From: Pelomyxa schiedti
Taxonomy: Eukaryota; Evosea; Pelobiontida; Pelomyxidae
NCBI GenBank assembly: GCA_020536535.1
Contig: JAHLWZ010000034.1
Coordinates: 27,203-64,568 of the forward strand
Direction: 5' to 3'
DNA: 37,366 nt
Part shown: positions 31,794 through 37,366 of the stretch, piece after piece
Numbering within the stretch: position 1 is the stretch's first letter
Layout: the number at the start of each line of letters is the position of its first letter
Notes under the pieces: model-generated
What the model was told of the DNA's origin: nothing
The model's input: only the letters and a program-made list of their open reading frames with translations
Database searches by the model: none
Program-made: the position numbers and the translations under genes

Positions 31794-33782
31794 TCATGGA
31801 GCAGAGGGGATATTTACAAGACCCCACTCCACAACAACAATGTTATCTCGTGGGATAGTGGTGTTACACACTGACACACCAAGCATGGAGGGTGGAAGTG
31901 GCGATTCGAATGTTGTGGGGTGTTTGACTTTACACCCTTGCCATAGAATCCAGATGCGGTGGACTTGAACATTAGTTGTTGTGGGGCCTAGAGATTCAAT
32001 TTGGAGTGGAGCTCGCGTGTTAACCACAGCTTCTGGCACAAATCTGTACTAGAAATTAGCGGGAGACAAATGATCAGGGACGGAGACCTAAACAAGATGT
32101 AGGGAGTGTTCAGAAATTTGTCCAGGGAGTAGGTAATGAGGTCCGTTCTCTCTCGAACTGGAAGGCCTGTTAAAGTGAGTTGAGCATCCAGGAAGTCGGC
32201 GGCCTTGGATCCCTGGAGCACAGTAAATACGCCAATAAAGTGTTTTACAAAATCTCACTTCAATGCAAAACACTTGAGCAGATAAAGAGTGAATTCCAAG
32301 ATCCGGGTCTGTAGTACTAACGTCAGCTTCCCAAAAGAGATAGGCGTGAGAAGTAGTTCTAGTATCCATAGGACAAGTTATTATTCCACTTCTATTCAGT
32401 TCCAGTTTCCAAGAAACTGTTTCATAGGGCCCCTTTATACATATCAAAAGAAAAAAGACTCACAATAGTAGCTTACCTGAGGGGATGTTGCTTGTGGATG
32501 GGGGTGAAGAACTGTAAAATGCATACCCTTGACGGTGAGTGTTGTGGTCAAGTTCCAGGAAGACTCAGTGGTAGAGTTGGTTGGGGGGAAAAAACATATC
32601 ACTGGTTTGCATAGCCTAAGGACAAGATGAAGCGTAGATTCCTTAGCTACGTTGTTGTCTGCCAGGGTGCTGTCAGGGTCCAGCTGCTTTCCCCCAAAAA
32701 TTAAACGCTTTTTCCCAGAAAGAACTCCAAGTCAGGAAACAGGGAGGAATATTGAGTGCGACAACCTGTTGGTTTATGGGGGTTCCAGTCTGCACTTGAA
32801 TCAGTAGCATTAGCCACCCCAGAGTACAGTCAGGGCTTACAGTGAAACTGTGTATTTGTCCTGAAAGGCTCTTGACGAACAATTGCATGCTGCAAGTGTC
32901 ATTTTGGTAATCAGTGGGAAGAGGGGGACCACTGATTCCCATTGGGAAGTTTACTTGGCACGCCTGGGTCGAACATGACCAAGGAATGGGAAAGAAGAAG
33001 TCTTACAGTGGGATAAATTCGGGAGCCATCAATGCGGAGTTGAACTGCACTATCAGCAGAACCAAAAAGAAAAGAAATAGCCCGGATAAGCTCTGGGGCA
33101 ACTGGAGACACTTCCGTTGCGTTCCATTGTAGCTCCACTGACAAGCCACAAGGAAGAACCACATTGAAAGTGGAAGGATTGGAGTGTGAATTTTCATGCT
33201 CCACGTTTTTGAATTTGATCCAACTCGCGAGGGCTTGCTCAGCAACCTGCCTGAGGAGAGTGAGGGCATAGAATTTGAAGATGAAGAGATCACCTGCTTG
33301 GATAACGTACGGCTGTAAGAACTAAACACGGCTCACATAAGTTCCAGTCACACACTGTGCAAGTAAACCTCTTTGCTGGGTTTCTCCCAGCACAGTGAGA
33401 GCAAGACCAGTTACTTTCTGTAAGCCGAATACACATCAGTCAAATCAGGAGAGGGGAAAGAGGAAGCCTTACCCAAGTCATATTGAATAAGTTTCAAGGG
33501 GTGCTGATGTGGAACCCTTTGACAGGCCTCACACTGGTCATAGTCAAAACAAATTCCACACCTTTAATAAAAGTTTAGAGAGGAACCAGCATACAATGGT
33601 CTGGTGGTCGACGCAAAAAAAAAAAAAAAAAAAAAAGAGACACACCTAAAACGTGGGTTTCTCTGTGATAGGTGTGCAGAGTGGCAAACGTTACAGAACC
33701 AATTATGCGGTACCGTGACTTCATGCATTGGGTGGCTATGCACACAATCGGAGATCTGGCTTGCTGTTGTGGCTGCCGACAT
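31794..33782 (-). CDS. Twin C1/ZZ-like zinc finger, ubiquitin-like and YLFWEA-domain fusion
   Basis: Nine exons (33782-33646, 33561-33473, 33417-33323, 33246-33007, 32963-32766, 32707-32477, 32432-32259, 32212-32088, 32043-31794) encode 512 residues with closing phases. Two tandem C1/ZZ-like zinc fingers come first: [29 protein letters not shown], then [27 protein letters not shown]. An unfamiliar ~90-residue beta-rich segment follows. Then a ubiquitin-like domain aligns to ubiquitin without gaps over 73 residues ([10 protein letters not shown] start, [14 protein letters not shown], then [13 protein letters not shown]). Equivalents of K6, K48 and K63 are kept, but the C-terminal Gly-Gly is replaced by CKP, so it cannot be cleaved or conjugated as ubiquitin is. 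The C-terminal ~200 residues contain [31 protein letters not shown] and end in IVVVEWG. From memory they resemble a domain found mainly in bacteria with YLFWEG and VVEWGG motifs. Function is unknown. Confidence 0.84.
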
Positions 33783-33888
33783 TCGATCTCACACTTCACG
33801 TTTTCTTTAGAGTTGTGTGCCGTACGCCCATCTTTTTATTCAACGCCAAAATCCAATTCGGAACCGTCTTGTTTTTTTTTTCCTCACT

Positions 33889-36184
33889 TCACGATTTTCC
33901 AGAAGCGGAAGTCGTGGTGCTAGTGCCGGAATCATCATCATTCTCAGGATCGTTCTCATCCCCAGTCCCAGTCACGTTGTTGTGCTTGTGAGGCTCAAGG
34001 TCAGAGGCGAAAAGGTGACTGAGGAGGTCGACGGCTACTTTCACGGAAAGGAACGGCTGGTATTCGTTCTCCTTGTTTGGCTTGGAATCCCCTCCCGGGT
34101 AGTCCTTGGCATTGTCCTCGTCATAGAATATGGTGTTGCCGTCGAACCCGCCGTTCTGCGCCGGGTCGCCGGCCCACTTCATGAGCTGTGCGCGGTCAAT
34201 GACCCGGTCCGCGTCCGCGCTTTGCTGGTTCACGTCGTCCACGACGGTGCGGGCAAGCTCCGCGACGCTGAACCGTTTGCGGAACAGTTCTTCGCCTATT
34301 CTGATGTCTTCTGGGCTCAGGTGGGGTGCGTTGTGGTCCACAGAGGCGGATGCGGCCCCTCTTATTCCTAGTGATGCTCCGAATCCTGCTTTGTAGGCAC
34401 TTTGAATGTGCGGAACCTTGATGGGTGTGAGTGAAAACCTGAAAACCGCGTTGTAATTAATAATTGAACTGGAACTTACTTGCTCGGCTGGGTTCTCGTC
34501 GCTTGTTCTCCAGGCTTTTGGATGCAGCAAGTTGGTAATCTCATCGAGTACGCGTTGCTTTTGACCATCAACCAAAGATATTACTTGATCTCGTAGCCCC
34601 TTATCTCTACCTGAAAGCTCCCCAAAAATAGAATCTATTACACGCATCTGTTTTTGTAAAACATTGAGAGGTAAATAGGCAAAGGAAAAGGGGAGGACTT
34701 GCTCTGCTTGACAGGAAGTAAACGCGTCTACAAGTTTACTGATATGACGTTGGCAGGGCTTTTCAGGTAGTTTTTCACAGACCCCAAAAATGAATTGCAT
34801 TGCTTGCAGGAGATGTGCGTGAACCTGTGGAGTATCGGTTTCAATGTATGCAGGACAAGTTGATTGTTTACAGCAGGTTGTGAGGAATAAGCCGGCAATC
34901 CTGTTTTGTAAGTCGACTTCACAAGATTTACAACTGGAACAGATTGAGTTCGGTCGTAGATCTCATCAACATTCGGGACACAGCGACGAACAATGTCCAC
35001 TATGGCAGAATCTCTCATTTTGGGAAACTGTTGAATGGGAGCCTCTTTCTTGGATGGACATGTTAGTTTTAACTTTTCAGTAAAGGCACTCACATCAGTG
35101 CAAGAAGCTGGACTCAAAAAGAAAGCAGCAAGTCGTGACAGTTGTGGATGTAATTCTGGAGGTGCAGAGTCATCCGCAACAGCAATATTGGCAATTTCTT
35201 CCTTCATGGAGTTACACAGAGATACAAAAAAATTAACTTTAGAATGCCTACATCGGTGACTCCTCCAACTCTGCGTCTCTTTGGTTGCAACAGTGGCTTA
35301 GCAGCAGGCGGGTGTGGAGGTCCCCTCTTTGCTGGAACATAGGGATGTCCAGAACTAAAACTACTTGGCAGTTGCCTCGATGCAGAGGATTTGGATGAGG
35401 CCGAAAAAAAGGATGTGATGTCACCTAAGTTGGTACTAGTAGGAGCAGGGCCGCCAGGGCGACGAGAAGCTGACAAAGAAGAACTAGCCGCGCTATTCTT
35501 GGAAGTAGAAACGCCCCCGGCACTGGCAGCAGTGCTTTTTTTCTTTGTCAAAGGCACAGTGGTGACTACATCAGTGTGAGACTGGGATTCAGAAGCCAAT
35601 GATGATGAAGTGGATGATTCCAAATGGGAAGGTGAAGATACAGGCACAACTTTGGATTTTGTGGAGTGGGTCTTGGTGGAGTCAACTGCAGGCTTGGTAG
35701 ATTTTGCGGCAGAAGAAGCGGTAAACGTGGGAGACGACGAATAAGACTCATGGGAGGACTTTTTTTCGTCTGGTGTGCTTCCGCACATTTCGCAGGCGGT
35801 GTTTGTAGGCTGGTTCTCGAAAGTGCAGGCAGAGCAAACCCAATTATGGGCTGGATCCGCAGCAGCACTGTGCAGCACCTTTTTGGGCTTGGGCTTCGCA
35901 GTTGCTGTCGATTTCGGTTTTTTCTTACTGCTACCGTGGCTGTAGTCGTCCTCGTCCTCGTCGCCCTCGACCGAGACTGGGGCTGAGTCCTCAGGCTCCT
36001 CCTCCCTGTGGGCTCCGGTTTTCGATGTACCTGACGACGACGTGGGCGTCGTGGATGAGTACGAAACAAGCCAGTCCAGGGCGGCATCAAAATCGCCCGA
36101 GCAGGCATCTAATGCCTTTCGGCACTCGTCCGGTTGGAATCCAAGTTCCACCAACCTGTCCCGGTCGTCGTCTTTGCTCGCCAT
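33889..36184 (-). CDS. UBA and NZF (RanBP2-type) zinc-finger protein
   Basis: Five exons (36184-35252, 35201-35094, 35048-34872, 34824-34480, 34416-33889) give 696 residues. A UBA domain lies at residues ~8-45 (DRLVELGFQPDECRKALDAC, then FDAALDWLV). A RanBP2/NZF zinc finger follows (WVCSACTFENQPTNTACEMC), the type that binds ubiquitin or single-stranded RNA. Ser/Thr/Lys-rich disorder extends to about residue 310. The last ~385 residues are helical and mostly unfamiliar, with an acidic tail ending TTTSASGKS. Introns 2 and 4 (35049-35093, GTGAGT donor; 34417-34479, GTAAGT donor) have strong signals but lengths divisible by three. Both could be read through, so the protein could be 15 or 21 residues longer. 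The 47-nt intron 34825-34871 is needed to stay in frame. Two ubiquitin readers suggest a ubiquitin-signalling adaptor; no catalytic domain was found. Confidence 0.82.
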
Positions 36185-36343
36185 CGTAGCGCCACCAAGG
36201 GCTTTGTGTTTTTTGAAAGAAATTTAGAAAAACAAAATGGGGCTTTTGGTTGTTTAAACTATAGAAAACATGTGTGAGGATTGTACAGGGTGTGTTTAGT
36301 TGGTGATTGTGTTGGTGATGCATGATAATGGTACGAATGGTGG

Positions 36344-37366
36344 TTAGCCATTATCAGTAGAAACTGTTGATTTCCTGTGCCTGAGAATATTACGCACATC
36401 CTTGATTTCAGGGAAGTGCAAGGCCTGCAAGATACTTAAACAAAAAGCAAACTCCTGTTACAAGGGGAATTACATAAAAGAACGGAATCAAGTCCAAAAG
36501 GAAGTCATCTTGAAGCTTGTCACCTTCCCAGTTGGGGAGAACCAATCCATTTGCTGTTGGCGTTGAATGAATACAGCAGCACGCACACATCAACCAACCT
36601 GGTTGAGCAAACGCCCTTTCATCATCATCTACAAGTATAATTTGTTCCAAAGGTTTCCCCAAACGTTGCAGATCTTTAAGATACAAAACTCCGTTGGATG
36701 TGCAGTCCTTTTTTGTAAGAAATTAGTGGGTTGATGGAAACACGCTTGTAGTTACTTGTCTAAACAGCCGCTGAGACACGACGTGATTTTTATCTATTTG
36801 GTCTATGATGGGGTTGGCATACTCCTTCGAGATGATTAAATTGGACTGTTCAACTTTGATGTATGGGTACTTGAATACTTGAAGTAAATATAACCACATT
36901 GTACCACTGGGAAACCTGCATGCAAGTTAAAACTGACTGGGGCGAACCGCGTGGGGACTCGACCTGATTGAGGAAGTACTCAACATGAGGCCGCTTCATG
37001 ACATAAAACAAGATGGATGCATTGTGCGCAGTCGGTACCTCCAGAGTGAAATGGCAGTAAGATACCGTATGAGGGGACGAGTGCACCTACGAAATCATTT
37101 AGCAGACGTGGCTAGTAGAGTGAAAAAGAAGTACTAAAGTGCCGTCGAGGTCAAGAACTAAAGTCTTCCTCGGTGCAGTGGGTATCCTCTTGGGAAGTAG
37201 AGCCACTGATATTGATTTCGATGCAGAATTGACAACCGTTTCAACAACCGCCGCCGCGACTGCTATTGGTGAAACTACCGACCGGGGCACTTTTTCTTTG
37301 CGCCACGTGAAAAACTGTGAGTTGGATAATGTGACAGCCAATATAATGGACCGTCCAACACCAGGG
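36344..37366 (-). CDS. CTD-type (NIF/Dullard-like) phosphatase, 5' end missing
   Basis: Seven exons fall in the window: 37366-37135 (open at the edge), 37086-36964, 36915-36871, 36824-36756, 36707-36599, 36553-36474 and 36424-36344. The frame stays open to the right edge without an ATG, so the N-terminus is missing. The catalytic motif DLDGTLV, spanning intron 1, follows TLVLDLDG; the canonical form is DxDGT/V or DxDET. Further marks of the FCP1-like/NIF HAD family are KRPHVEYFL, WYNVVIFTSS, YANPIIDQID, RLFRQDC and the second acidic motif IILVDDDERAF. Dullard/SCP and Tim50 proteins share this fold; they dephosphorylate RNA polymerase II CTD or lipin, or serve in mitochondrial import. The segment before the motif has a hydrophobic stretch (SVVSPIAVAAAVVE), weakly like a membrane anchor of Dullard or Tim50. 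Confidence 0.88.

Noticed and set aside
32802-32852. Possible 51-nt intron with a GTAAGC donor inside the ubiquitin-like domain
   Set aside because: Keeping it gives a gap-free alignment with ubiquitin over the whole domain; removing it would delete the central helix.
34900-35070. Cysteine-rich reading in another frame of the UBA-NZF gene (CSSLCPEC, CSSCKSC), at first taken as a zinc finger interrupted by two TGA codons
   Set aside because: A standard 47-nt intron at 34825-34871 joins the other frame smoothly into the next exon, so no recoding or broken zinc finger is needed.
1-37366. tRNA, rRNA, CRISPR or transposon genes
   Set aside because: No tRNA-like B boxes, rRNA-like stretches, regularly spaced repeats, transposase or reverse-transcriptase motifs were recognised on either strand.

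Overview
This 37.4 kb window comes from the compact nuclear genome of a unicellular eukaryote. The evidence is spliceosomal GT-AG introns of mostly 39-65 nt, often with a CTAAC-like branch site; intergenic gaps often under 250 bp; all three standard stop codons in use; and purely eukaryotic families (CCT chaperonin, Rab, RING/FHA, giant USP, CTD-type phosphatase). Homoserine dehydrogenase implies that the organism makes its own threonine and methionine. The combination of B-box proteins, PBZ fingers and an AIG1-like GTPase would suit a free-living protist such as an amoebozoan or a relative, but the group cannot be fixed from the sequence.

Layout: a possible minus-strand gene fragment at the left edge and a long quiet spacer (1-1752); FHA-RING E3 ligase (+, 1753-4418) tail to tail with an intronless PQQ-type beta-propeller protein (-, 4453-5979); divergent Rab-like GTPase (+, 6280-7372), F-box protein (+, 7539-8932) and two tandem B-box/coiled-coil paralogues (+, 9036-10900 and 11007-12761); a giant USP9X-like deubiquitinase (-, 12828-22536); homoserine dehydrogenase (-, 22755-24062); a 0.8 kb divergent spacer with two inverted repeats; CCT5 (+, 24844-27061); an intronless AIG1-like GTPase (-, 27398-28378); a PBZ-BRCT-PBZ-SWIM ATP-dependent DNA ligase (+, 28802-31733); a zinc-finger/ubiquitin-like protein (-, 31794-33782); a UBA-NZF protein (-, 33889-36184); and a partial CTD-type phosphatase (-, 36344 to the right edge).

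Common theme: at least five genes are tied to ubiquitin (FHA-RING ligase, F-box protein, USP, ubiquitin-like fusion, UBA-NZF reader) and the B-box pair may be linked to it. Two proteins (FHA-RING and the PBZ/BRCT ligase) carry domains typical of DNA-damage signalling. This clustering may be chance. For ten genes I worked out full exon models by hand, and every exon phase closes in frame; the USP is given only as a span, and CCT5, the ligase and others are described by their main junctions. The most unusual proteins are the zinc-finger/ubiquitin/YLFWEA fusion, the PBZ-BRCT-PBZ-SWIM ligase, and a Rab that lacks both the catalytic glutamine and the NKxD asparagine.
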